In this document: positions 53,573-62,235 of the stretch, in pieces | Numbering within the stretch: position 1 is the stretch's first letter | Layout of the letters: each line of letters begins with the position of its first letter | From: an uncultured Methanoregula sp. | GTDB lineage: Archaea > Halobacteriota > Methanomicrobia > Methanomicrobiales > Methanospirillaceae | Assembly (NCBI RefSeq): GCF_963662735.1 | Contig: NZ_OY759744.1 | Coordinates: 2,212,153 to 2,276,152, forward strand | Length of the DNA stretch: 64,000 bases | Reading direction: 5' to 3' | Program-made: the position numbers and the translations under genes | Notes under the pieces: model-generated | What the model was told of the DNA's origin: nothing | Databases searched by the model: none | The model's input: only the letters and a program-made list of their open reading frames with translations

Positions 53573-53582
53573 TTAATAAAAT
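53573..53582 (-). promoter_or_regulatory. TATA box of the I42 lipoprotein gene
   Basis: ATTTTATTAA on the minus strand, centred 29 bases before the ATG at 53548, favours this start over the GTG at 53563 and predicts leaderless transcription. Confidence 0.5.
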
Positions 53583-53760
53583 TACTTTAACTGCGAACAG
53601 AATTGCACTCATGGAATGAATTTTCACGGGTTCTTTTCCCAAAAGCCGGTTTTCGGCACAGGGTCAATCCGAATCCCGCAGTGGTTCCCCATAAGAAGGG
53701 AAGCAGGATCGTCTCGTCACGTTAATACGGGTTGGCGGTGTAGCAACAAGGAGAGGATGT

Positions 53761-55155
53761 ATGAAAATCTGTGTTCTGAACGGGAGCCCAAAGGGTCCAA
53801 ATAGCATCACGATGCAGTACGTGCGGTTCCTTGAACTGGCATTTGCGGACCATTCGTTCGTTGTTGAGCACGTGGGACAGAAGATTCACACCCTTGAGTC
53901 CAATGAAACAGAGTTTGCGAGAGTGACAGCCTCGGTCTCCTCTGCGGATATCGTTCTCTTTGCAACACCGGTTTACTACCTGCTTGTTCCGGCCCAGCTC
54001 AAACGGTTCATCGAGCTCGTCTTTTCCCGGAATGCCGCAAGCGCTTTTGACCGGAAGTATGCCGGAACTCTCACCACCTCCATCCATTTTTTCGATCATA
54101 CAGCACACGCTTACCTGGGCGCGATAGCCGAGGATCTCGGGATGCAGGTTGCCGGTTCCTTCTCGGCAAAGATGGATGACCTGCTTAAGGTTCCGGAACA
54201 GGAAAAACTCGTTCTCTTTGCAAAAATACTGTTTGAAACGGCAGCCCTGCACCCCTCCATCCAGCGCCGCTCTGCACCGGTTCCTGCCGTAGATTTCCAG
54301 TACCTTCCCGGGCCAATTCCCGTTCCATTCGATACCGGGGGAAAAACGGTACTCATCCTGACCGATGCAACACCTGGTTCAAACCTTGAAAAGATGGTTC
54401 GCCGGGCAGCTGCCTGTTGCGGACGCTCTGCGTCAATCGTATCGCTCGATGAAGCAAAAATAAAAGGCGGTTGCCTCGGGTGCTGCCGGTGTGCCTTTGA
54501 TAATACCTGCGTGTACAATGATGGATATACAGATTTTATGAAACGGGTCGTGCTTCCTGCCGATATCATCATCTTTGCCGCAAATGTGAAAGACCGGTAT
54601 TTCTCGGCTGCATTCAAGCAGTTTTTCGACCGGAGTTTCTTCATGGGCCATGTGACAAAACTGGCCGGAAAGCAGATTGCAATCCTTGCCCAGGGTCCTT
54701 ACTCCCGGTCTTCACCACTCCCGGAAGTCATGGCAGCGTATGCAGACACGCAGGGCGCAAACCTTACCGGTATTGTGACCGACGAAGATCCGGGCCTGAT
54801 CGATGAACGGATCGATTCCCTTCTTGCTGCCTGCATCCGGTGTTCAAACACCGAATACGTACCCCCGCATCAGTTTCCGGCAGTTGCCGGCCACAAACTT
54901 TTCCGGGACGAGATCTGGGGAGGCATGCGTGCGGTTTTCAAAGCTGACGACCGCTATTACCGGGCAAACGGGGGTTACGATTTCCCCCAGTACCAGTATG
55001 GACAAAGGATACGCACCGCTCTTCTCGCGTTTGCACTCTCCCTGCCACCAATCCGGAATAGTGCAGAGAGAAAAATGATACAGCATATGATCCAGCCGTT
55101 CGCAAAAGTATTCTCTGACAGTCCTGTGCTGAAACGCCTGGGCCATAAGGAATGA
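53761..55155 (+). CDS. Tandem flavodoxin-fold FMN reductase-like protein
   Basis: This 464-residue protein contains two NAD(P)H-dependent FMN reductase/flavodoxin-like domains: the first begins MKICVLNGSPKGPNSITMQY (phosphate-binding loop GSPKG) with ATPVYYLLVPAQLKRFIE, the second starts near residue 195 (KTVLILTDATPGSN) and has a cysteine cluster GGCLGCCRCAFDNTC (about 236-250) like iron-sulfur flavoproteins, with FFDRSFFMGH. The C-terminal 90 residues are different. The second phosphate loop is weaker, so FMN binding there is uncertain. It may act in electron transfer or oxygen defence. The next small gene starts six bases later. Confidence 0.85.
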   Translation: MKICVLNGSPKGPNSITMQYVRFLELAFADHSFVVEHVGQKIHTLESNETEFARVTASVSSADIVLFATPVYYLLVPAQLKRFIELVFSRNAASAFDRKYAGTLTTSIHFFDHTAHAYLGAIAEDLGMQVAGSFSAKMDDLLKVPEQEKLVLFAKILFETAALHPSIQRRSAPVPAVDFQYLPGPIPVPFDTGGKTVLILTDATPGSNLEKMVRRAAACCGRSASIVSLDEAKIKGGCLGCCRCAFDNTCVYNDGYTDFMKRVVLPADIIIFAANVKDRYFSAAFKQFFDRSFFMGHVTKLAGKQIAILAQGPYSRSSPLPEVMAAYADTQGANLTGIVTDEDPGLIDERIDSLLAACIRCSNTEYVPPHQFPAVAGHKLFRDEIWGGMRAVFKADDRYYRANGGYDFPQYQYGQRIRTALLAFALSLPPIRNSAERKMIQHMIQPFAKVFSDSPVLKRLGHKE

Positions 55156-55161
55156 CACGAT

Positions 55162-55521
55162 ATGTCCGGAGCTCCTCCCGTTATGGATGCAAAAACGCTC
55201 TCCGCCGCGTTCGTTCTCGTCTTTCATAAGGGACGCTCCCCTCCTTCCTGCCCGACACCGGACGATACGGATCTTCTCAATCGGATCCGCGATGCAGTAC
55301 CGGACGCACCTCCCGCGGCTTGCCGCGATGCCCTGATACGGGTAAGGCGTCTCTCGTTCGATGCCGCAGAGATCGGTTCCCTGTTTTGTGCAAACCATTA
55401 CGGCAAAGGGGAACCTGCACAGGCTGCAGCGCTTGCCGATCTCGAGGAGCGGAATCCGGGTTTTTCGGAACCTGAATACCGGACAGCATTTGCTGTCGGA
55501 CAGATGTGGGCCGGGCTCTGA
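55162..55521 (+). CDS. Conserved-looking small protein after the flavoprotein
   Basis: This 119-residue soluble protein starts six bases after the FMN-reductase-like gene, in the same direction. It contains one CRDA and one CANHYG segment, is rich in Ala, Pro and Asp, and ends in EYRTAFAVGQMWAGL. Helices are predicted through most of its length. I do not recognise a family. The tight spacing suggests an operon with the flavoprotein; recQ begins about 90 bases further on. Confidence 0.65.
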   Translation: MSGAPPVMDAKTLSAAFVLVFHKGRSPPSCPTPDDTDLLNRIRDAVPDAPPAACRDALIRVRRLSFDAAEIGSLFCANHYGKGEPAQAAALADLEERNPGFSEPEYRTAFAVGQMWAGL

Positions 55522-55614
55522 TACCGTATTCACTTTCGGTGCACGGTCAAAGGGTTCTTGTAGCGTTGTGGCAAACACTCTCTCACTCTCCCCTGCTCCA
55601 TTGACTGAGGCCAG

Positions 55615-57420
55615 ATGGATACCGCCACACATTTCCTGAAAAAATACTGGGGCTATACCTCGTTCCTGCCACACCAGGAAGCGATCATACAATCGGTACT
55701 TGATGGCAATGATACGCTTGCCATTATGGCGACCGGCGGGGGAAAATCCCTCTGTTACCAGCTCCCGGCTCTCTGCCGGACCGGCCTTACGCTTGTTATC
55801 TCCCCCCTCATATCGCTCATGAAAGACCAGGTCGACGACCTGAATGCCCGGGGTATTCCGGCGGCTGCATACACAAGTGCCCTTGACTCCCGGGGAAGAA
55901 CCGGGCTTGACATGGCAATCAAGGAGGGAAGTCTCCGGCTGCTGTTCATCTCCCCGGAAAAATGCATGCAGTCCCGGTTCCTTGAATCACTCAGGGATGC
56001 CCGCATCACGCTGATTGCTATCGATGAAGCGCACTGTATCTCGGAATGGGGCCACAATTTCCGGCCGGAATACCGAGAACTCTCCCAGATAAAAAAAATA
56101 TTTCCGGATGTGCCGGTAATTGCCCTTACCGCTTCTGCAATTCCTGAAGTCAGGTGTGACATCTGCCAGCAACTGGGCCTTTCCGGCGTGAAGGAATTTG
56201 TGGGCAGTTTCAACCGCCCGAATCTCCAGTACCGTGTTATCCAGAAGAAAAATCCGCTCGTGTTCCTTGCACATTACCTTGGCCAGCACCGTAATGATCC
56301 CGGAATTATTTACTGCCTGAGCAAAAAAGAGACTGAAGAAGTTGCAAGCGAACTCAATAAACGCGGTTTTTCTGCACTCGCCTACCATGCCGGGTTCTCG
56401 CCGCAGGTCCGCGCGAAGGTCCAGGATGCGTTCATATCCGGCCGGGCAAATGTCATCTGTGCAACAGTTGCTTTTGGCATGGGCATTGACAAGCCGGATG
56501 TCCGTTTCGTTATTCACTATGTTCTGCCCAAAACCGTTGAATCCTATTACCAGGAAACCGGCCGGGCAGGCCGTGACGGGAAATACAGTGAATGCATCCT
56601 GCTATACAGTCATAGCGATACCGCCCGGGTCCGTTCGATGCTTGAACACGATGATGTTTCTGACCGGTCCCTGCGATTATCGTTAAAGAAACTCCAGGAC
56701 ATGATCGCGTACTGCGAAAGTACCAGCTGCCGGCGCAGGTTTCTGCTCGAATATTTTGGCGAGACAGTTGTTCCGGAAAATTGCGGGACCTGCGATAACT
56801 GCGACCATCCCGCGGATATGACCGATGGAACAGATGCAGCCCGGCAGATCGTATCGGCAGTACACCAGATCCCGGGGTCCTTCGGCACCGAGCTTATCAT
56901 CACAGTCTTACGGGGATCGAAAAGCACAAAGATCCAGGAATATGGTTTTGCCACCCTTCCCGCGTATGGATCCGGAAAGAAGTATAGCCGGGATCAATAC
57001 CGGATCTGGATCAATGAACTGATCCGGCAGGGTTTCCTGCTCAGGCAAGGGGAGAAATACCCGGTCCTTTCTCTGACCGGGAAGGGCACCGAGCTTATGA
57101 AGGGAAGAGTCCGGGTGATGCTCCCGGCTCCTGAACGGGCAGTCTCAATACAGTCTTCAGCTCCCGGAAACAATATCCTGGATAACGACGATGAGGAATT
57201 ATTTGTTCGTCTCAGGTTGCTCCGGAAATCCATTGCAGATAAGAACAGGGTACCTCCCTACATAATCTTTGCCGATAAGAGTCTTCGTGAAATGGCCCGG
57301 CTCCGTCCTGTTGACAGGGATAGTTTTTCAGCAGTTCCCGGCATTGGACCCTTCAAGCTTACCCGCTATGGCGACATTTTTCTTGAAGAAATTAACCGGG
57401 AACCAGTTTTGGGGAAATGA
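55615..57420 (+). CDS. recQ: RecQ family ATP-dependent DNA helicase
   Basis: This 601-residue helicase has the Walker A motif TGGGKSLCYQLPA, DEAH box AIDEAHCISEWGHNFRPEY (with the aromatic-rich loop), motif IV-VI with YCLSKKETEEVA, ATVAFGMGIDKPDVRFVIHY and QETGRAGRDG. The zinc-binding cysteines follow (CRRRFLLEYFGE, CGTCDNC), then an RQC winged helix (about 405-500) and an HRDC domain at the end (about 520-598). It unwinds DNA at forks and joints. RecQ is rather uncommon in archaea, so bacterial origin is likely. It is a single gene. Confidence 0.96.
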   Translation: MDTATHFLKKYWGYTSFLPHQEAIIQSVLDGNDTLAIMATGGGKSLCYQLPALCRTGLTLVISPLISLMKDQVDDLNARGIPAAAYTSALDSRGRTGLDMAIKEGSLRLLFISPEKCMQSRFLESLRDARITLIAIDEAHCISEWGHNFRPEYRELSQIKKIFPDVPVIALTASAIPEVRCDICQQLGLSGVKEFVGSFNRPNLQYRVIQKKNPLVFLAHYLGQHRNDPGIIYCLSKKETEEVASELNKRGFSALAYHAGFSPQVRAKVQDAFISGRANVICATVAFGMGIDKPDVRFVIHYVLPKTVESYYQETGRAGRDGKYSECILLYSHSDTARVRSMLEHDDVSDRSLRLSLKKLQDMIAYCESTSCRRRFLLEYFGETVVPENCGTCDNCDHPADMTDGTDAARQIVSAVHQIPGSFGTELIITVLRGSKSTKIQEYGFATLPAYGSGKKYSRDQYRIWINELIRQGFLLRQGEKYPVLSLTGKGTELMKGRVRVMLPAPERAVSIQSSAPGNNILDNDDEELFVRLRLLRKSIADKNRVPPYIIFADKSLREMARLRPVDRDSFSAVPGIGPFKLTRYGDIFLEEINREPVLGK

Positions 57421-57652
57421 TTTACCTTACCGCAATTACCTGTTCAAGATCATGACTTCGGATTTCAGGATTCCGGTTTTACTCAGTTATTACAGAGGGA
57501 TTAATTTTATCTGTCCTTAATTGCCGGGAAAAAACCAGATGCTGACAGCAGTTTCATTATTTAATATATGAATATTTGCTTTTGATATCTTCACAATTCC
57601 TTCAAAATGCATTGAATCTCAAATGAAATATTATAAGCACTACTACATCAAA

Positions 57653-57662
57653 TTGTATAATC
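57653..57662 (+). promoter_or_regulatory. TATA-like box of the hybrid sensor kinase
   Basis: TTGTATAATC about 35-40 bases before the ATG at 57694. A GGAG ribosome binding site lies six bases before the ATG. Confidence 0.4.
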
Positions 57663-57693
57663 AAAAAAAAATCAGATCAACCCGGAGCCAGAA

Positions 57694-60600
57694 ATGTTCA
57701 AGGTGATGTATGTTGATGATGAACCTGCCTTACTTGAGCTCGGGAAGATCTTCCTTGAACAATCCGGCCACCTCCAGGTCGATACGGTCTCTTCTGTTGA
57801 ACAAGCCCTGGAAAAACTGCAACAGGAAAAGTATGATGGAATTATATCCGATTACCAGATGCCCGGTAAAGACGGCCTGCAGTTTTTGAAATATATCCGT
57901 TCCCGCAACCTGGATCTCCCCTTTATCCTCTTCACCGGCCGGGGCCGTGAGGAGATTGTTATTGAAGCATTAAACAGCGGGGCAGATTTTTATCTCCAGA
58001 AAGGTGGAGAGCATAAATCCCAGTTTGTTGAACTCGAACATAAGATAAAAAATGCTATTGACCGCCGACGGACACAGGACCGGCTCAGGGAATCAGAACA
58101 GCGGATGGCAGGCATTATTGATTTCCTGCCGGATGCAACATTTGCCATAAATCTCGATAAGAAAGTAATTGCCTGGAATAAGACCCTGGAGTTGATGACC
58201 GGTGTTCTCGCGGATGCAGTACTTGGTACTTCTGGATATGCAACATCTCCACACGGGCAGGAAGAAAAAAAGCCACCCCTGGTAGATTTTGTTCTCAACA
58301 AGGACAAGGAACTTGAGAAAAAATATCCTTATGTCCACCGCCAGGGTGACAAGATCATTTCCGAAACCTATATGCCCGGCCTCTATGGAGGCAAGGGCGC
58401 ACATGTCTGGCGGGTCGCGTCTCCCCTGTACGACTCGCGTGGAAATATGATAGGGGCCATAGAAGCACTCCGTGACATCACGCAGCGAAAAGAAGCGGAA
58501 GAAGAACTTCAGCGGAAGAATGAAGACCTCCATGCTGCTTACGAACAATTGACGGCTACCGAGGAAGAACTCAGGGCTAACTACGAAGAACTCGCGAGCA
58601 GCGAGCGTGAACTTCACCGGGTGAAAGAACGGTACCAGAGTGTTGTGGAAGACCAGACCGAATTTATCTGCCGGTTTTCCCCGGACGGCAGGCTCACCTT
58701 TGTCAATGAGGCCTATTGCCGGTATTTCGGCCTGAGCAAAGCGGCATGTCTGGAAAAGCAGCAGGTTGTTGAAATCCCCAAAGAAGATCAGGCCATAGTA
58801 AGAACGCATATCAAATCGCTCACGAAGGACAACCCGGTCGGGTCTATCGAACACCGGATTATCATGCCTTCCGGAAAAATCCGGTGGCAGCACTGGAGTG
58901 ACCGGGCAATCTTTGATCCTGATGGGAAGATCATCGAGTTCCAGTCGGTAGGCAGGGACATCACCCGCCAGAAAGAGACGGAAGACAAATTGCAGTTAAC
59001 GTTTGAAGATCTTCATGCTGCTTACGAACAACTGACGGCTACCGAGGAAGAACTCAGGGCTAACTACGAAGAACTCGCGGGCAGCGAGCGTGAACTTCAC
59101 CGGGTAAAAGAACGGTACCAGAGCGTGGTGGAAGACCAGACCGAATTTATCTGCCGGTTTTCCCCGGACGGCAGGCTCACCTTTGTCAATGAAGCCTATT
59201 GCCGGTATTTCGGCCTGAGCAAAGCGGCATGCCTCGAAAAACAGCAGGTTGTTGAAATCCCCAAAGAAGACCGGGCATTGGTACAGCACCATATCAAATC
59301 GCTTACGAAAGCCAACCCGGTTGGCTCTATCGAACACCGGATTATCATGCCTTCCGGAAAAATCCGGTGGCAGCACTGGAGTGACCGGGCGATCTTTGAC
59401 CCAGAGGGCAAGATAATCGAGTACCAGTCAGTTGGCCGGGACATTACCAGCCAGAAAGAGACGGAAGACAAATTGCAGTTAACGTTTGAAGATCTCCATG
59501 CTGCTTACGAACAACTGACGGCTACCGAGGAAGAACTCAGGGCAAACTACGAGGAACTCGCAAACAGCGAACGCGAGCTTAACCGGGTAAAAGAACGGTA
59601 CCAGAGTGTGGTGGAAGACCAGACCGAACTTATCTGCCGGTTTTCACCGGACGGCCGGCTCACCTTTGTCAATGACGCCTATTGCCGGTATTTTGGTCTC
59701 AGCAAAGCGGCCTGCCTGGAAAAACAGCAGGTTGTTGAAATCCCCAAAGAAGACCGGACCATAGTACAACAGCATATCAAATCACTCACGAAAACCAATC
59801 CGGTCGGTTCTATCGAACACCGGATTATCATGCCTTCCGGGAAAATCCGGTGGCAGCACTGGAGTGACCGGGCGATCTTCGATCCTGATGGGAAGATCAT
59901 CGAGTTCCAGTCGGTAGGCAGGGACATCACCCGCCAGAAAGAAGCCGAAGAAGAGTTGCAGATTACTCATGAGGATCTCCACGCGGCGTACGAACAACTG
60001 ACCGCAACCGAGGAAGAGCTCCGCCAGAATTATGACGAACTCAGCAAGAACCAGCAGGATCTCTACCGGAGCGAAGAGCGGTACCGGAATATTATCGAAG
60101 ACCAGACTGAATTTATCTGCCGGTTCACCAGTGAGGGCAACATCTCGTTCGTTAACGAGGCATATTGCCGGTACTTCGGAAAGCGAAAAGAAGAACTTGC
60201 CGGCAATAAATTTTCCCCGGAAATTCCACCTGAAGATAAGGAGAGGGTCAAAGCCCATTTCGCATCCATAACACCTGATAATCCGGTCAGGACGGTCGAA
60301 CACCGCATCGCAATGCCAGACGGGGAGATACGCTGGCAGCAGTGGTCTGACAGGGCCATTTTTGATAACCGTGGCGCGGTTATCGAATTCCAGTCTGTTG
60401 GCCGGGACATCACCGAACGGAAACGGATGGAATGGGCATTACATGAGTCAAACCAGAAACTCAACCTCCTTTCAAGCATCACGCGACATGATATCCTCAA
60501 TCAGCTGACCGCACTCCAGGGATACCATCACTTACTCAAGGAAGTAGTCCGGGACACGGAACAAAAACGCTGGATTGACGGAGCGATCAAAGCCGGTGAG

Positions 60601-61095
60601 ACTATTCAGGGCCAGATCCTTTTCACACAACAGTACCAGGGCATCGGGTTGCAGAATCCCCGGTGGCAAAACCTGTTCACCTGCGCAAACACGGTTTCAA
60701 AAGAACAGGGTTTTTCCCTTGTATCCGTTGATCCGGAACTCAGTAAAATTGAAGTATTCGCAGATCCCTTGTTACAGACGGTATTTTATAACCTTTTTGA
60801 AAATGCAATCATGCACGGGAAGAAGGTCCGGAATATTCACGTCAACGGTGAAGCACTGGAATCATCGTACCGGCTTATTGTCAAAGACGACGGTAATGGA
60901 ATAAGCCACTCGTTAAAAGAGAAGATCTTCCAGAAAGGATTTGGCAATCATACCGGTCTTGGACTTTTCCTTGTCCGGGAAGTTCTCTCGATCACCGGCT
61001 TTACGATTTACGAGACCGGGAACCCGGGTGAAGGAGCGCGGTTCGAAATTACTATACCAATGAATATGTTCAGGCAAACTTCCGGAACCGGCTAG
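57694..61095 (+). CDS. Hybrid receiver-PAS(5)-histidine kinase
   Basis: This 1133-residue protein begins with a receiver domain (1-125, phosphoacceptor Asp53 in SDYQMPGKDG), then one PAS domain (about 140-265), four coiled-coil-plus-PAS units at 277-437, 438-598, 599-759 and 760-920, each exactly 161 residues, then a histidine kinase: His932 in TRHDILNQL, N-box Asn1037 in NLFENAIMHG, G1 in DDGNGI (1065-1070) and GLGL. The first three units are nearly identical in protein and DNA; the fourth has diverged. Each begins with DLHAAYEQLTATEEEL, a coiled coil that sets the register between PAS domains. No membrane helix is present. It probably integrates several cytoplasmic signals and shares its receiver type with the protein at 2892. 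Confidence 0.95.
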   Translation: MFKVMYVDDEPALLELGKIFLEQSGHLQVDTVSSVEQALEKLQQEKYDGIISDYQMPGKDGLQFLKYIRSRNLDLPFILFTGRGREEIVIEALNSGADFYLQKGGEHKSQFVELEHKIKNAIDRRRTQDRLRESEQRMAGIIDFLPDATFAINLDKKVIAWNKTLELMTGVLADAVLGTSGYATSPHGQEEKKPPLVDFVLNKDKELEKKYPYVHRQGDKIISETYMPGLYGGKGAHVWRVASPLYDSRGNMIGAIEALRDITQRKEAEEELQRKNEDLHAAYEQLTATEEELRANYEELASSERELHRVKERYQSVVEDQTEFICRFSPDGRLTFVNEAYCRYFGLSKAACLEKQQVVEIPKEDQAIVRTHIKSLTKDNPVGSIEHRIIMPSGKIRWQHWSDRAIFDPDGKIIEFQSVGRDITRQKETEDKLQLTFEDLHAAYEQLTATEEELRANYEELAGSERELHRVKERYQSVVEDQTEFICRFSPDGRLTFVNEAYCRYFGLSKAACLEKQQVVEIPKEDRALVQHHIKSLTKANPVGSIEHRIIMPSGKIRWQHWSDRAIFDPEGKIIEYQSVGRDITSQKETEDKLQLTFEDLHAAYEQLTATEEELRANYEELANSERELNRVKERYQSVVEDQTELICRFSPDGRLTFVNDAYCRYFGLSKAACLEKQQVVEIPKEDRTIVQQHIKSLTKTNPVGSIEHRIIMPSGKIRWQHWSDRAIFDPDGKIIEFQSVGRDITRQKEAEEELQITHEDLHAAYEQLTATEEELRQNYDELSKNQQDLYRSEERYRNIIEDQTEFICRFTSEGNISFVNEAYCRYFGKRKEELAGNKFSPEIPPEDKERVKAHFASITPDNPVRTVEHRIAMPDGEIRWQQWSDRAIFDNRGAVIEFQSVGRDITERKRMEWALHESNQKLNLLSSITRHDILNQLTALQGYHHLLKEVVRDTEQKRWIDGAIKAGETIQGQILFTQQYQGIGLQNPRWQNLFTCANTVSKEQGFSLVSVDPELSKIEVFADPLLQTVFYNLFENAIMHGKKVRNIHVNGEALESSYRLIVKDDGNGISHSLKEKIFQKGFGNHTGLGLFLVREVLSITGFTIYETGNPGEGARFEITIPMNMFRQTSGTG
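58522..60453 (+). repeat. Four tandem 483-bp coding units (PAS plus coiled coil)
   Basis: The phrase encoding EDLHAAYEQLTATEEEL starts at 58522, 59005, 59488 and 59971, exactly 483 bases apart. Units 1-3 are highly similar at the DNA level including silent sites, showing recent duplication or gene conversion; unit 4 is clearly diverged. The exact spacing preserves the reading frame and the coiled-coil register. Confidence 0.93.
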
Positions 61096-61177
61096 ACCAT
61101 TCAATGTTCCATCAGACCGGGCTACAATCGACTTTTTCTATATCCTCAGTTATCATGTACGTACAGGAAGCGTTATC

Positions 61178-62212
61178 ATGGTCTCCAGGTTCTCTCGATG
61201 GTTGTTATGCAGCACACTGGTTTTTTTACTTATTATTTCCTGCATACCTTTCCCTGCCGGCGCAATCACGATTTCACAATCCGATTCAGGAGGATCGTCC
61301 TCACAGACTATTGCTAACGGGGACCCGGTTATCATCCAGGGAATCGCAACCGGCCACCCGAGAAACGGGCTCCAGGTCTGGCTGATCGGGTACAATTACC
61401 TGAAAGTCTCGACCATATCGGTCAATGACGACAATACATTTTCCTATGAGCTCAAATCCGCTGACACCCGGAACCTTGCGCCCGGGCAGTACTTTGTCGT
61501 GGTACAGCACCCGATGATGAACGGGCAGTTTGACGTGGTGTACAATTCTGCTACCGGCACCGTCTCCAACCTGCAGCTTGGAGCCAGTGGTACAACCATA
61601 TTCCAGCTGTCAGGATCCGGCAGCCTCCAGAGCCCGGCAGGAGCTCAGGCGCTCATCCAGGCAATAAGCAGCCAGAATATCGACGATACGTTCACAACAT
61701 TCTCATTTGTTATCAGCCCGCCGGCCGCGGCCGTCAATCCCATTGGCGATCATTATGTTGGCGACCAGTTCACCATCTCGGGGACAACCAACCTTGCAGC
61801 CGGGGACAATCTCCAGGTAGAGATCACTTCTGCTTCGTTCGTACCCACCGGTAAAACATCGGATAGCAGTTTCTCCGGTACTGCGAGAACAATCCAGGTC
61901 CAGCCGGGAACCGGCGGGAAGAACCTGTGGTCAATTCCTGTGGATACATCCTCATTCCGGCCGGATGATTACCTGGTCACGGTATCCGGCATCACCCAGC
62001 AGGTGACCGGGTCAACTTCATTCCGGCTCCTTATGCCGGTAGTGACAACGCAGGCAACCCCGGTCATTGTTGCAACAACAAATATCCCGGCAACCGCACC
62101 TTCCACGGTTCCCGTAACAACACTTCCGGTAACCCAAAAATCACCCATGGCATTCTGGCCGGTGATCGGTGCCGGGCTGCTTGCGATAATAATTTTTTAT
62201 AAAAAGAAATAA
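61178..62212 (+). CDS. Cell-surface protein with C-terminal membrane anchor
   Basis: This 344-residue protein has a signal peptide (WLLCSTLVFLLIISCIPFP), then two beta-rich domains with the surface-protein style ANGDPVIIQGIATGHPRNG (near 46-64) and GDQFTISGTTNLAAGDNLQV (near 194-213), a Thr/Pro-rich stalk (about 285-318) and a C-terminal helix ending in YKKK. This is the layout of S-layer-associated or DUF3821-like proteins in Methanomicrobiales. The repeated phrase of G-x-T-N-L-x-x-G-D-x-L-x-V-E is typical of them. It follows the sensor kinase by 80 bases with its own start. Confidence 0.8.
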   Translation: MVSRFSRWLLCSTLVFLLIISCIPFPAGAITISQSDSGGSSSQTIANGDPVIIQGIATGHPRNGLQVWLIGYNYLKVSTISVNDDNTFSYELKSADTRNLAPGQYFVVVQHPMMNGQFDVVYNSATGTVSNLQLGASGTTIFQLSGSGSLQSPAGAQALIQAISSQNIDDTFTTFSFVISPPAAAVNPIGDHYVGDQFTISGTTNLAAGDNLQVEITSASFVPTGKTSDSSFSGTARTIQVQPGTGGKNLWSIPVDTSSFRPDDYLVTVSGITQQVTGSTSFRLLMPVVTTQATPVIVATTNIPATAPSTVPVTTLPVTQKSPMAFWPVIGAGLLAIIIFYKKK

Positions 62213-62235
62213 CCCGGTAATTACAAGGCCGGCAA

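Noticed and set aside
58522..60453. Tandem 483-base repeats considered as a mobile or satellite element
   Set aside because: The period is a whole number of codons inside one open frame and each unit is a PAS domain with coiled coil.
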